DNA from: Ignavibacteriales bacterium
GTDB taxonomy: Bacteria > Bacteroidota > Ignavibacteria > UBA10030
DNA: 64,000 bases
Assembly: GCA_026390575.1 (NCBI GenBank)
Contig: JAPLFR010000001.1
Span: 372,001 to 436,000, forward strand
Direction of reading: 5' to 3'
The first letter of the stretch is position 1. Each line of letters starts with the position of its first letter. The position numbers were made by a program, and so were the translations under genes. Shown piece by piece: positions 53,893 through 63,439 of the stretch. The notes below the pieces were generated by a model, which saw only the letters and a list, made by a program, of their open reading frames with translations, searched no databases and was not told where the DNA came from.

Positions 53893-54312
53893 TTGAAACC
53901 GCCCTTTGAAATCCTTGAACACCCATCCGATCTTGGAATAGAAGCTCGCGGCGCAACAATGGCGGAAGCATTCCAAAATGCTGCGCGCGGATTAATGTCG
54001 ATCATTGCCGGATCATCAAAAGTTAAAGCGGACGAAAAGCGATTGATTTCTATTATTGCACGTGATCGTGAAAATTTGTTAGTACGTTGGCTGACAGAAA
54101 TTCTCTACCTGTATGATGGTGAAAAATTTTTAACAGCCGATGTAAAGTTTGATATGATGAATAATACTTCATTGCAAGCAACTGTTCTTGGTCAACAGTT
54201 TGATGCATCGAAACATGAACTCAACCTTGACGTCAAAGCAATTACCTATCATCAACTGATGGTTAAAAAGCTCGGTGATCTTTGGATAGCACGCGTGTTT
54301 GTGGACATCTAA
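53893..54312 (+). CDS. Archease
   Basis: Archease activates the RNA ligase RtcB by promoting its guanylylation. The 139-residue protein has EHPSDLGIEARGATMAEAFQNAARGLMSII (the usual family motif is HTADIGI, here HPSDLGI), then WLTEILYLYDGEKF and VKAITYHQLMV, with metal-binding Asp residues and a final Asp (FVDI). It starts with TTG 53893 without an evident ribosome site. It is immediately followed by rtcB (3 bases), so the pair is functional together. Confidence 0.92.
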   Translation: MKPPFEILEHPSDLGIEARGATMAEAFQNAARGLMSIIAGSSKVKADEKRLISIIARDRENLLVRWLTEILYLYDGEKFLTADVKFDMMNNTSLQATVLGQQFDASKHELNLDVKAITYHQLMVKKLGDLWIARVFVDI

Positions 54313-54315
54313 AAA

Positions 54316-55734
54316 ATGACGTTGCAGAAATTAGACGACTATCGGTATTTGATCCCAAAATCCTTCAAGGGTGGAATGAGGATTGAGGGATTAATTTACG
54401 CGAGTGACACGTTAATTAAAGCGATTGAACATGATGAGACACTCAATCAAGTTGCGAATGTAGCAACACTTCCTGGATTTGTTGGACGCTCGCTTGCTAT
54501 GCCGGATGCGCATCAAGGGTATGGCTTTGCAATTGGCGGTGTGGCGGCAGCGGATATCGAAAAAGGTGTGGTCTCCGCAGGCGGTGTTGGTTTCGATATC
54601 AACTGTGGTGTGCGGTTGCTTGCTTCCGATTTTTCACGGGAAGATGTGAATGATAAACTTGATGAGTTGCTCAATCAGATGTTCCGGGATATCCCATGCG
54701 GTGCTGGAAAATCAGGAATTATTGATTTGTCGTATGAGCAGCTTGATGAAGTATTGAAGTATGGCGCTCGTTGGGCAGTGGAAAACGGCTATGGTTCCGA
54801 AGAAGATATTGACCATATTGAAGAGTGCGGGAGAATGATCAAGGCAGATTCAAATGCCGTGAGCAAGCGCGCGAAGCAACGCGGACGAGATCAACTTGGT
54901 ACGCTTGGTTCTGGCAATCATTTTATCGAACTACAGTGCGTACAAGAAATATTTAATGAAGAAGCAGCAGAACTTTTTGGTTTGCGGCTTCATCAGATCG
55001 TCGTGATGATCCACAGCGGCTCTCGCGGACTTGGTCACCAAGTGTGCACAGATTATCTGGAGGTCATGCAAGAAGCGATGCCGCACTATGGCATCAAAGT
55101 TATCGATCGGCAGCTTGCATGTGTACCGATCGGGTCGAAAGAAGGGCAAAGTTATTTGAAGGCAATGGGCGCAGCAGCAAACTTTGCATTTGCTAATCGC
55201 CAGATGATGAGTCATTGGACCCGGCAGGTGTTTGGACGTGTGCTTGGCTCAAGTAATCTGCGACTGGTGTATGATGTAACCCATAACATTGCAAAAGAAG
55301 AAACACATAGCGTTGGAGGACGAGTGCTGGTGCATAGAAAAGGAGCCACGCGCGCCTTCCCAAAACACAATCCCGATATTCCAAAAGACTATTATACAAT
55401 AGGACAACCAGTGCTGATTCCCGGCAGTATGGGAACTTGCTCGTATGTGTTAGTCGGAACAGAACGGGCAATGGCAGAGACATTCGGTTCTACGTGCCAT
55501 GGAGCCGGACGTTCAATGAGTCGGCATGCAGCAAAAAAAGATATGAGCGCGGATCAATTGATTCATGATCTGAAACAAAAGGGAATTCATGTGCGTGGTG
55601 CGTCGAAGAGTGGTCTCACAGAAGAGAAGCCGGATGCGTATAAAGATGTCAGCGCGGTGGTAGATGTTGTTCACAATGCGGGTATTTCTTTGAAGGTAGC
55701 AAAGATGGTGCCAGTTGGAGTGATAAAAGGATAA
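54316..55734 (+). CDS. rtcB: RNA-splicing ligase RtcB
   Basis: RtcB seals RNA with 2',3'-cyclic phosphate ends through GTP-dependent chemistry using manganese. Metal-binding Cys and His are in GGVGFDINCGVR, GTLGSGNHFIELQ, IHSGSRGLGHQV and DVTHNIAKEE. The guanylylated His is in STCHGAGRSMSR near the end. Length 472 is standard. It lies 3 bases after archease. Its RNA target in this organism is unknown; no tRNA gene is in the window. Confidence 0.96.
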   Translation: MTLQKLDDYRYLIPKSFKGGMRIEGLIYASDTLIKAIEHDETLNQVANVATLPGFVGRSLAMPDAHQGYGFAIGGVAAADIEKGVVSAGGVGFDINCGVRLLASDFSREDVNDKLDELLNQMFRDIPCGAGKSGIIDLSYEQLDEVLKYGARWAVENGYGSEEDIDHIEECGRMIKADSNAVSKRAKQRGRDQLGTLGSGNHFIELQCVQEIFNEEAAELFGLRLHQIVVMIHSGSRGLGHQVCTDYLEVMQEAMPHYGIKVIDRQLACVPIGSKEGQSYLKAMGAAANFAFANRQMMSHWTRQVFGRVLGSSNLRLVYDVTHNIAKEETHSVGGRVLVHRKGATRAFPKHNPDIPKDYYTIGQPVLIPGSMGTCSYVLVGTERAMAETFGSTCHGAGRSMSRHAAKKDMSADQLIHDLKQKGIHVRGASKSGLTEEKPDAYKDVSAVVDVVHNAGISLKVAKMVPVGVIKG

Positions 55735-55815
55735 GGAACCGAATCCGCGCTGCATTCGTTCTATCTGAACAATAAATTTAGTTACTCACAAAATTAAAGA
55801 GAAAAACCGATTCCT

Positions 55816-56913
55816 ATGTTAAAATTAACTGAAGAAAATATTCTAGAATCACTGAAACAAGTTAAAGATCCTGATTTACACCGTACCATTGTAGAACTCG
55901 GATTTGTGAAGAACCTGGTTATTACAGGAAACAATATCAAGTTCGATTTACAGCTCACAACGCCTGCGTGTCCGGTGCGAGATCAATTTATTGCTGATTG
56001 CGAGAAGGCAATTCGCGGCGCCATTGATGAAGTCGGGAAGATCGATATCACTATGACTTCAAACGTCCAGCGAAACACTCATGCGCAAAAGGACAACATT
56101 TTATCCGGTGTGAAGAATACCATTGCTGTTGCAAGCGGTAAAGGCGGTGTCGGTAAATCGACTGTCGCAGTGAATCTTGCTGTTGCGTTGGCTCTGGATG
56201 GTGCGAAGGTTGGACTTGTTGATGCTGACGTTTACGGTCCAAGTATCCCGCTTATGTTTGGTATCAACGAGCGGCCAAAAGTATTGGATAATAAACTTCA
56301 ACCATTGGAACGATACGGCGTTAAAGTGATGTCGATCGGTTTCCTTGTAGACCCCATGGAAGCGGTTATTTGGCGCGGACCGATGGCAAGCGGCGCAGTG
56401 AAGCAATTTATGTCTGATGTCAATTGGGGCGATTTGGATTATCTTATTTTCGATCTGCCCCCGGGCACAGGCGACATTCAGCTTACGCTCGTGCAAACAA
56501 TTCCGTTGACAGGTGCAGTAATAGTTACAACACCGCAGGATGTGGCACTTGCCGATGCGAAGAAGGGACTGGTAATGTTCAATAAAGTGAATGTTCCGGT
56601 GCTGGGCATCGTTGAAAATATGAGTTACTTCATTTGCAGTCACTGCGGTCAGCGCGAAAATATATTTGACAGCGGCGGTGGCAAGCGAACGGCAGAAGAA
56701 CTCAATGTTCCATTCCTTGGCGAAATTCCAATTGACACGAAGGTACGGATCGGCGGAGATAAGGGTAACCCCATTGTTCACGGAGAACCGAATTCCCAAC
56801 AGGGGAAAATTATTCAAGGCATAGCGCGGCAGCTTGCGGCACAAATCAGTATTCAATATCTTGGAACGCCATCGATGCCAAAGATAGAGATATTGGTTCC
56901 TAATCAGAATTAA
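55816..56913 (+). CDS. mrp: Mrp/ApbC family iron-sulfur cluster carrier
   Basis: An N-terminal DUF59/MIP18-like domain (residues 1-80; DPDLHRTIVELGFVKNL, TTPACPVRD) is joined to a P-loop ATPase with deviant Walker A GKGGVGKS at 108-115. The switch and further motifs are DADVYGPSIPLMF and FDLPPGTGD. The CxxC pair (C-SHC in YFICSHCG) binds the cluster. It moves Fe-S clusters to apoproteins. It is followed at 85 bases by a NifU-domain gene, a sensible partner. Confidence 0.94.
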   Translation: MLKLTEENILESLKQVKDPDLHRTIVELGFVKNLVITGNNIKFDLQLTTPACPVRDQFIADCEKAIRGAIDEVGKIDITMTSNVQRNTHAQKDNILSGVKNTIAVASGKGGVGKSTVAVNLAVALALDGAKVGLVDADVYGPSIPLMFGINERPKVLDNKLQPLERYGVKVMSIGFLVDPMEAVIWRGPMASGAVKQFMSDVNWGDLDYLIFDLPPGTGDIQLTLVQTIPLTGAVIVTTPQDVALADAKKGLVMFNKVNVPVLGIVENMSYFICSHCGQRENIFDSGGGKRTAEELNVPFLGEIPIDTKVRIGGDKGNPIVHGEPNSQQGKIIQGIARQLAAQISIQYLGTPSMPKIEILVPNQN

Positions 56914-56997
56914 TGAATGAAGAAGATGCTGAAGGAAGAACTTTCGATATCATCTTCGACAAAAAAAGAATAGATTTATTCTTATAAGGATAAAGAC

Positions 56998-57228
56998 GTG
57001 GTAACAAAAGAAGCCATTGAAGCGAGTCTTGAGCGCCTGCGTATATTTCTTGCAATCGATGGGGGAAATGTTCAATTAGTACAGATTAAAGATAATGGCA
57101 TTGTTGAAGTACGATTGCTTGGATCGTGCGCTGGCTGTCCGATGTCGATCATGACACTGCGGGCTGGTATCGAACGAGCATTAATGATCGAGCACCCGGA
57201 AGTAACACGCGTAGAGCAGGTAAAATAA
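56998..57228 (+). CDS. NifU C-terminal domain Fe-S scaffold protein
   Basis: The 76-residue protein has the Nfu-type CxxC in GSCAGCPMS (C44 and C47) and an alpha-beta fold LERLRIFLAIDGGNVQLVQ, GIVEVRLLG. It holds or transfers a [4Fe-4S] cluster as a dimer. GTG 56998 is the start, with AAGGATAA just upstream. It belongs with mrp as an Fe-S maturation pair. Confidence 0.9.
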   Translation: MVTKEAIEASLERLRIFLAIDGGNVQLVQIKDNGIVEVRLLGSCAGCPMSIMTLRAGIERALMIEHPEVTRVEQVK

Positions 57229-57238
57229 GGAATGATCT

Positions 57239-57276
57239 TCGCACGGTATCCAAGGTTATGTTTTGTGCCCGTGCGA
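57239..57276. terminator. Hairpin between convergent genes
   Basis: Arms TCGCACGG (57239-57246) and CCGTGCGA (57269-57276) with a 22-base loop lie between the NifU-domain gene and ftsE, which converge. T runs are weak. Confidence 0.55.
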
Positions 57277-57287
57277 TGGTTACAAAG

Positions 57288-57959
57288 TTACTTTCCTTTT
57301 TTCATTTCCACTTCTGAAAGTTTTCCTTCCTTCAATTGAACAACTCTGGCAGGATATTTCTTAACGAGATCGTAATTATGGGTTGCCATTAAGATGGCAG
57401 TCCCGCGCATATTAATTTTTGTGAGTAGTTCCATGATTTCTGCAGAAGATGTCGGATCAAGATTACCTGTGGGCTCATCTGCTAAGAGAACGACCGGCTC
57501 ATTCACGAGAGCCCGCGCGATGACAACGCGCTGTTGTTCTCCGCCGGATAATTCGTGCGGCATCTGATAACGTTTATGACTCAAGCCGACATCTGCAAGG
57601 ACGTGCAATACTTTCTTTTTGATTTCACTGCGCCGTGCATTCGTTACAAACAGCGCAAATGCGACATTGTCATACACCGTGCGGTCTTCCAGCAGTTTAA
57701 AGTCCTGGAAAACGATTCCAAGCCGCCGCCGTATACGCGGTATTTGGCGGCTTGTGATGGTTGCAGAATCATAACTGGCAATCCTTACTTTGCCGGAGGA
57801 TGGCAGGAGATCAAAATACATCAAACGCATTAGTGTACTTTTTCCCATACCTGTCTGACCTACCAAATAGACAAACTCGCTTTGTTTCATTGAAAAATTT
57901 ATACTGTTAAGCACATGCTGGTTGTCAAATGAAACACTAACGTTTTGTAGATCAATCAT
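57288..57959 (-). CDS. ftsE: Cell-division ABC ATPase FtsE-like protein
   Basis: The 223-residue ABC ATPase has Walker A GQTGMGKST (34-42), a Q-loop IVFQDFKLLEDRTVYDNVAFAL, signature LSGGEQQR and Walker B VVLLADEPTGNLDP with ATHNYDLV at the end. FtsE works with membrane protein FtsX to activate peptidoglycan hydrolases during division. ftsX is not adjacent here, where it normally would be. Its start overlaps the pdxA end by 8 bases, so it is expressed with pdxA and the GWxTD gene. Confidence 0.88.
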   Translation of the reverse strand: MIDLQNVSVSFDNQHVLNSINFSMKQSEFVYLVGQTGMGKSTLMRLMYFDLLPSSGKVRIASYDSATITSRQIPRIRRRLGIVFQDFKLLEDRTVYDNVAFALFVTNARRSEIKKKVLHVLADVGLSHKRYQMPHELSGGEQQRVVIARALVNEPVVLLADEPTGNLDPTSSAEIMELLTKINMRGTAILMATHNYDLVKKYPARVVQLKEGKLSEVEMKKGK

Positions 57960-58956
57960 ACTTCCGCCTATTCTTTGATATGGTGAGCGCTAGTTTGATT
58001 GCTTCGAGCATGCTCGAAAGAGTGGCTTTGTTCTTTCCGGCAATATCGTATGCAGTGCCGTGGTCTGGTGATGTGCGTATAATTTTGAGCCCGGCCGAGA
58101 AGTTCACGCCTTTTCCAAAAGAACTCATCTTTAATGGAATTAATCCTTGATCGTGGTACATCGCAACAAAAGCTTCGAAATTTTCATACGAGCGGTTGCC
58201 AAAAAATGCATCGGCGGGAAAAGGACCTTCGGCACAAATTCCCGCTGCTTGAGATTCAGCAATTGCAGGAATGATAATTTCATTCTCTTCTGTTCCTATA
58301 AGTCCATTCTCGCCGCAATGCGGATTGAGCGCGAGGATGGCGAGTTTTGGTTTTTTCAATCGAAAATCTTTCTTCAGCGAATCATCGATAATGGCAATCT
58401 TCTCAATGATTTTTTCCTTGGATATTTGTGCTGCAACGTTCTTCAACCCGGTATGGATTGTCACCAATCCGACACGCATCGTGTCTGAGATCAGCATCAT
58501 GGCCACACTCTGGGAGCGGGTCAGCAGAGCAATCATTTCTGTCTGACCGGGAAAATTAAAGCCGGCAGAATTGAGTGCCTCTTTGGAAACTGGTGCAGTG
58601 ACCATTGCAGCTACTTTATTTTGCAAACACAATTCAACAGCTCGTTCAAGGGCGATTCCGGCCGATCTTCCAGAAGCTTTGGTCGGAATGCCATATTGGA
58701 TATCAGCGCCAATACCGTCGCCAACATCAACAATGGGAATTGTATGTGGTGGTAAATGCTGGAGCGTTGCAAGAGTCGCTCTTTCAAATTTCAATTTCAT
58801 TTTAAATTGTCTTGCCGAGTGTTCAAATACTCTGAGAGGACCAACAAGCAGAGGAGTACAGCTTTTTAGTACTAAATGATTGAGTGCTGCTTTGAGTGCG
58901 AGTTCAGGGCCTACACCGTTAAAATCGCCTATGGTAAGTGCTATAACCGGTTTCAA
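57952..58956 (-). CDS. pdxA: 4-hydroxythreonine-4-phosphate dehydrogenase
   Basis: PdxA oxidises 4-phosphohydroxythreonine in vitamin B6 synthesis. The 334-residue protein has TIGDFNGVGPELALKAAL at the start, TAPVSKEALNSAGFNFPGQTE and ALNPHCGENGLIG, the metal His region AFVAMYHDQGLIPLK and GLKIIRTSPDHGTAYDIAGK. All are PdxA hallmarks. Overlap with both neighbours (4 and 8 bases) shows one transcript. Other pdx genes are absent from the window. Confidence 0.95.
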   Translation of the reverse strand: MKPVIALTIGDFNGVGPELALKAALNHLVLKSCTPLLVGPLRVFEHSARQFKMKLKFERATLATLQHLPPHTIPIVDVGDGIGADIQYGIPTKASGRSAGIALERAVELCLQNKVAAMVTAPVSKEALNSAGFNFPGQTEMIALLTRSQSVAMMLISDTMRVGLVTIHTGLKNVAAQISKEKIIEKIAIIDDSLKKDFRLKKPKLAILALNPHCGENGLIGTEENEIIIPAIAESQAAGICAEGPFPADAFFGNRSYENFEAFVAMYHDQGLIPLKMSSFGKGVNFSAGLKIIRTSPDHGTAYDIAGKNKATLSSMLEAIKLALTISKNRRKYD

Positions 58957-60302
58957 TAATTCTCCATTTTCATAAGAATATAATTGCCTGTTTTCCGCTG
59001 ATCTGTAAAAGTAAATCTTCGTTTTAACTTTTCGTACGTCCAGATTTCTGTCGGTGCAGAATTGGGTTTCAGCAAGCGGTTTGTGATGGATGGCGAACCG
59101 AATAAAATATAAATTCGTCCACGATCTGTTTTATATCCATCCATTTCGTTTGTTGAAGAAAACCGCTTGATCGTTTCATCGACCCTGCGGTAATACTCTG
59201 CCATGGCTGGATTAAATGCGCGTGTCGTATCCGGATTGCGTTTGTGCCAGAATGCACGGAACGCTTTTACGGATTTGCTCGAACTGAAAGCTGTCATGCT
59301 ATCAAGTTCTTCTTCTGTTGCTATATGGCGCACCGCATCGATAGCGAGTTTGAAGTCGGAGAGAGAATACGGTTTCAATGGCCAGATAATATTGAAAAAG
59401 AAATCTTTTGTAGCTTTCTGTGTTCCTTGTGTCACCGTGATACTCATCTGATATTTACCTGTCTCTAACCGTTCCGTCGGAATTGGAAAAAAGATTATTC
59501 GACTATACTTCGAATCTTTTTTTATTGAAATTGAAGTATGTTTTGAATTCTCAATAATGATAGGCGTGCCGTTTTGCTGAACGAAATATTCGCCGAGCAA
59601 TTTTTGTGGAGAGTCTTCATCAGCTTCGTTTTTGCTGTTCACTTTCCATGCGAGATGGATATCTGTGTTTGTATCCGGTGAAATTACTTGAAGCAAACAT
59701 CTCCCAACTTGACCGAGCACAACGCTACCGCCGCGGTTCATCGGAAAGAATTCATTTTGCTTGTTTAAAAGTGTATCGGATGATAGTGGCTCAACAAAAA
59801 TCGCAGGGGAGACGTTTAGACCGGCAGAAAAAGTTCGTGCATCAATTTTCGCATCACGATTAATGAATGATTTACCAGACTCGCTGTCTTTTGTCTCCAC
59901 AACAATTTTGTATAATCCTTTTTTTAATTTGAAAGTAAGTGCTCCCTGTATTTCCTCGGAAAACGGAACACCTTCTGCAGGAAGCGAATTTCGTTCGATC
60001 CTCAACGGTCTGAAATCGCGTGCAATGGCGACGTCTTTTTCATCAAATATTTCAAATACAAGTTCGCCTTTTGCTTCGTAGATCTCTTGTTGAGCCATGC
60101 TTGTTTTGGCAAAGAAAAAAAGCTCGGGATTGATTCTGTAAAATACTATGAGGTCGATGGATGTTGTGTCGTTCGTCCAATATGGAATAACTTCAAATGT
60201 GATCGGATTAAAAGACCGTGGTGCCGACCGAGGTATTTCATCTGAGAACTGAGAAAATGATATGGAAGTGCAAAGAAAAAAAAGAAAAACGATGATTTTC
60301 AT
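58953..60302 (-). CDS. GWxTD domain-containing exported protein
   Basis: A signal peptide (residues 3-17, ending SISFS) precedes a 449-residue protein. The C-terminal GWxTD region reads MDGYKTDRGRIYILFGSP, with Tyr in place of the usual Trp, then IWTYEK. The family is found in Acidobacteria, Bacteroidota/Ignavibacteria and relatives, with no known function. The N-terminal part is beta-rich. It is the first gene of the minus-strand set with pdxA and ftsE. The region upstream is AT-rich and probably holds its promoter. Confidence 0.85.
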   Translation of the reverse strand: MKIIVFLFFLCTSISFSQFSDEIPRSAPRSFNPITFEVIPYWTNDTTSIDLIVFYRINPELFFFAKTSMAQQEIYEAKGELVFEIFDEKDVAIARDFRPLRIERNSLPAEGVPFSEEIQGALTFKLKKGLYKIVVETKDSESGKSFINRDAKIDARTFSAGLNVSPAIFVEPLSSDTLLNKQNEFFPMNRGGSVVLGQVGRCLLQVISPDTNTDIHLAWKVNSKNEADEDSPQKLLGEYFVQQNGTPIIIENSKHTSISIKKDSKYSRIIFFPIPTERLETGKYQMSITVTQGTQKATKDFFFNIIWPLKPYSLSDFKLAIDAVRHIATEEELDSMTAFSSSKSVKAFRAFWHKRNPDTTRAFNPAMAEYYRRVDETIKRFSSTNEMDGYKTDRGRIYILFGSPSITNRLLKPNSAPTEIWTYEKLKRRFTFTDQRKTGNYILMKMENY

Positions 60303-61096
60303 GGAACGGGCACCTATTCGTCGTATAATAAAAATGTGATAAAATACTTCCTAATGATAAAACATACGGAGAAAGGAAAGGAAAGGCAAAAAAACAATAC
60401 GTAAAAAAAGACAGTAAAGAAATATTCAAAATAAAAAAGTTCTATTTCATCTTCATATACCGGAAGAATTTTCGGAAAGTTAAATTGTTGAAGTGATACC
60501 TTATAAACGTCATACTGAAAATACATCCAGAAGAAGTATATCTTTGTAAAAATTGGCCCTTTTGAAAATATCCTTGATAAAAATCATTATGCTATATGAC
60601 CTTCTTACTACTGAACTGCTGAACGAATTATGAATGGAGAGTAGTGCCTGTTGAGCAAATGCTGCAAACAGCAAGAGGATGATAAAATTGGCTTATGTAT
60701 ACGCAATTTGTATATTTATTTGGTATAAGCCCTAATTAATATACACTTATTACTAAAATCTACGGTAAGTACAAAAATTGAGCTAAATAAAATCTTTTTA
60801 AGAGAAATGCTTAAAATGTGGTGAAATTGTTAAATCTATCTTATATTATCAAATAATTACCATAGATAAAAACCAGTGTTCTGAACTTGTATGATGTCTG
60901 ATGTGAGCTTGAAAGCAGCAATTTTTCATCAAAGTCGTTCATTTCCATTTTAACAAAACAATGAGCCACAAAATTAAAGGAGCGAATAATATCGGATATT
61001 AATGAGGTGAAATGGAAGATTGGTAGTCACCGTTGGACTGTTTGTCTGATACTTTTTTTGTAATATCAATCAATAATAAATTAAAGGAAGTATGAA
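60303..61096. other. AT-rich intergenic region without credible genes
   Basis: This 794-base stretch separates the divergent GWxTD and ExuT-like genes and is clearly richer in A and T than its surroundings. Short open frames here have no ribosome site or family pattern. One imperfect dyad is present: GGCTTAT (60690-60696) and ATAAGCC (60725-60731) with inner TGTATAC/GTATA. A small hairpin TGCTG..CAGCA is at 60660-60673. It probably carries the promoters of both genes. Confidence 0.6.
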
Positions 61097-62551
61097 ATGT
61101 CAGGTGTGATAGAACCAAAAAATAAAATAACCAACTATCGATGGATTATCTGTGCAATGTTATTTTTCGGCGTCACCATCAACTACATGGACCGTCAGGT
61201 CCTTTCTTTGACATGGAAAGACTTTATTGCTCCTGAGTTTCATTGGACAAATAATGACTATGGGAACATTACATCCCTTTTCTCTATTTTTTATGCTTTT
61301 AGTATGTTGTTCGCCGGTCGTTTTGTCGACTGGATGGATACTAAAAAAGGCTTTCTTTGGGCCATAGGTGTTTGGTCGGCGGGTGCTTGCCTTCACGCTT
61401 TCTGCGGAATAGCAACTTCTGGTGTCATTACAGGCCAATGGCTCGTAGGTTTTAAAGGGGCAAGAGAAGCCATAAGTACTGTCTCAAATGTTGGCCTGGT
61501 AATAAACGTGACCGTTACTCTGTTCGTATTCGCACGCTTTGTTCTAGCACTTGGTGAGGCAGGAAACTTCCCAGCTTCTATTAAAGCTACGGCCGAGTAC
61601 TTTCCAAAAAAGGACCGTGCCTATGCTACAAGTATCTTTAACTCCGGTGCTACTGTAGGCGCGCTTGTTGCTCCTTTCTCTATTCCGATAATCGCTGCGA
61701 ACTTTGGATGGGAAATGGCATTTATCGTTATTGGAGCACTCGGTTTTCTGTGGATGGGATTTTGGGTCTTCTTGTACAAGAAGCCGCAGGCAAATCCACA
61801 TGTGAATAAAGATGAATTAGTTTACATCCAACAAGACAATGATCAAAATCCCTTAGATGCTCAGGGAGTGGCTATGCGGAAACTTACGTTTAAAGAATGT
61901 TTCAAGTACAAACAAACCTGGGCTTTTGCTTTTGGTAAGTTTATGACCGACGGAGTATGGTGGTTTTACCTGTTCTGGACACCGGCATACCTTAGCTCTG
62001 TTTATGGCCTTCCTTCAGACAACTCAACCGCTCAATTGTTGGTATTTGTCCTTTACGCAATCACTTTGTTGTCGATTATTGGTGGTTGGTTACCTTCTTA
62101 TTTTGTCACCAAGAAAGGTATGAACCCATATGCAGGACGTATGCGTTCGATGTTGATTTTTGCATTCTTCCCGCTTTTAGCGCTTTTAGCCCAACCACTG
62201 GGGAATTACTCCTATTGGTTCCCAATTATCATTATCGGTATTGCAGGTGCAGCCCATCAGGCTTGGTCTGCCAATATCTTTTCAACCGTTGGTGACATGT
62301 TTCCAAGATCAGCTATCGCCACAGTGACAGGCATCGGTGGAATGGCTGGAGGGATTGGTTCTTACATGATCAACAAAGGTTCTGGTGTGTTGTTCGATTA
62401 TAGCGATATGACACAAATGAAATTCATGGGTTTTGAAGGAATCAAATCGGGTTACTTCATCATCTTCTCAATTTGTGCCGTAGCATACCTTATCGGTTGG
62501 TGTGTAATGAAGTTCTTGGTTCCCAAATATAAACCAATCACTGATTATTAA
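61097..62551 (+). CDS. exuT: MFS transporter of the ExuT/hexuronate type
   Basis: About 12 transmembrane helices in 484 residues, with INYMDRQVLSLTWKDF in helix 1, ARFVLALGEAGNFPASIKATAEYFPKKDRAYATSIFNSGATVGAL, and the signature region GIAGAAHQAWSANIFSTVGDMFPRSAIATVTGIGGMAGGIG. These match the anion:cation symporter subfamily that imports glucuronate and galacturonate. Context agrees: an SDR mannonate oxidoreductase and a ketodeoxygluconate kinase follow. AAAGGAAG precedes the ATG. The gene looks close to Bacteroidales homologues, which raises the possibility of transfer. Confidence 0.9.
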   Translation: MSGVIEPKNKITNYRWIICAMLFFGVTINYMDRQVLSLTWKDFIAPEFHWTNNDYGNITSLFSIFYAFSMLFAGRFVDWMDTKKGFLWAIGVWSAGACLHAFCGIATSGVITGQWLVGFKGAREAISTVSNVGLVINVTVTLFVFARFVLALGEAGNFPASIKATAEYFPKKDRAYATSIFNSGATVGALVAPFSIPIIAANFGWEMAFIVIGALGFLWMGFWVFLYKKPQANPHVNKDELVYIQQDNDQNPLDAQGVAMRKLTFKECFKYKQTWAFAFGKFMTDGVWWFYLFWTPAYLSSVYGLPSDNSTAQLLVFVLYAITLLSIIGGWLPSYFVTKKGMNPYAGRMRSMLIFAFFPLLALLAQPLGNYSYWFPIIIIGIAGAAHQAWSANIFSTVGDMFPRSAIATVTGIGGMAGGIGSYMINKGSGVLFDYSDMTQMKFMGFEGIKSGYFIIFSICAVAYLIGWCVMKFLVPKYKPITDY

Positions 62552-62557
62552 TAAATA

Positions 62558-62579
62558 AGAAGGAAGCACATCTCCTTCT
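62558..62579 (+). other. Short hairpin between ExuT-like gene and SDR gene
   Basis: Arms AGAAGGA (62558-62564) and TCCTTCT (62573-62579) with an 8-base loop, in the 54-base gap. There is no T run. It could tune expression between the genes. Confidence 0.4.
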
Positions 62580-62605
62580 ATAAACTTTTTATATAGGATA
62601 ATGAA

Positions 62606-63439
62606 ATGAACTTACAAGAAGTAACAAAAGCGTATGATTTTACCGGAAAGACGATTGCAATTACCGGCGGCGGAGGAGTGCTCTGCAGCGAGATGGCACG
62701 TTGTCTTGCTGGATGTAATGCGAATATTGTTATACTCGATCGCGATATGTCGCTTGGCGAAAAAGTTCTTGCTACGTTAGCAGGCACTCAAGGAAAGCAC
62801 AAAGCGATTTTTATTGATGTGCTTGATAAAGCGAAAGTGCAGGAAGCTGCTGATAAGACTCTTGCCGAATATGGTAAGGTTGATATTCTTATCAACGGTG
62901 CAGGAGGAAATAATCCAAAGGCAACGACCAGTGCAGAGATGTCGTTCTTTGATATTCCATCCGAAGCAATTCAATTTGTGGCAAATCTTAATTTACTTGG
63001 AGCCATTATCCCAAGTCAAATCTTCGGCAAGCAGATGGTTGCTCAGAAGGAAGGAATTATTTTAAACGTTTCTTCGATGAACGCTTTCCGTCCGCTGACA
63101 CGTATTCCAGCTTACTCAGCAGCAAAAGCGGCCATCAGCAATTTTACGCAATGGCTTGCTGTTCATATGGCGCAGGAGTATACGCCGAACATTCGTGTGA
63201 ACGCGATTGCACCCGGATTTTTCTTAACAGATCAAAATCGATTCCTTCTCACGGATAAAGCGACCGGTGAATTAACTGCACGCGGCAAGAAGATTCTCGA
63301 CCATACGCCAAGCGGACGTTTTGGCACGCCTGATGATTTATTAGGCGGAATGTTATGGCTGTTATCGCCTGCATCGAAATTCGTTACAGGTATTGTTTTG
63401 CCGATCGATGGTGGATTCTCGGCATATTCAGGTGTGTAA
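62606..63439 (+). CDS. SDR family D-mannonate oxidoreductase (fructuronate reductase-like)
   Basis: A 277-residue short-chain dehydrogenase with the cofactor motif ITGGGGVLCSEMA, NGAGG in the middle, the catalytic triad in NVSSMNAF and IPAYSAAKAA (Ser, Tyr, Lys), and a typical end VLPIDGGFSAYSGV. SDR-type mannonate oxidoreductases (for example YjmF of Bacillus) turn fructuronate into mannonate. The hexuronate transporter upstream and the kinase downstream support this. uxuA (mannonate dehydratase) is not seen before the window ends. Confidence 0.88.
   Translation: MNLQEVTKAYDFTGKTIAITGGGGVLCSEMARCLAGCNANIVILDRDMSLGEKVLATLAGTQGKHKAIFIDVLDKAKVQEAADKTLAEYGKVDILINGAGGNNPKATTSAEMSFFDIPSEAIQFVANLNLLGAIIPSQIFGKQMVAQKEGIILNVSSMNAFRPLTRIPAYSAAKAAISNFTQWLAVHMAQEYTPNIRVNAIAPGFFLTDQNRFLLTDKATGELTARGKKILDHTPSGRFGTPDDLLGGMLWLLSPASKFVTGIVLPIDGGFSAYSGV

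Noticed and set aside
56101-56856. 251-residue open frame on the minus strand
   Set aside because: It is antisense to mrp; the mrp P-loop motif and domain order are convincing.
60314-60526. 70-residue Phe/Tyr-rich frame in the AT-rich gap
   Set aside because: Composition reflects AT richness only; no ribosome site and no recognisable family.
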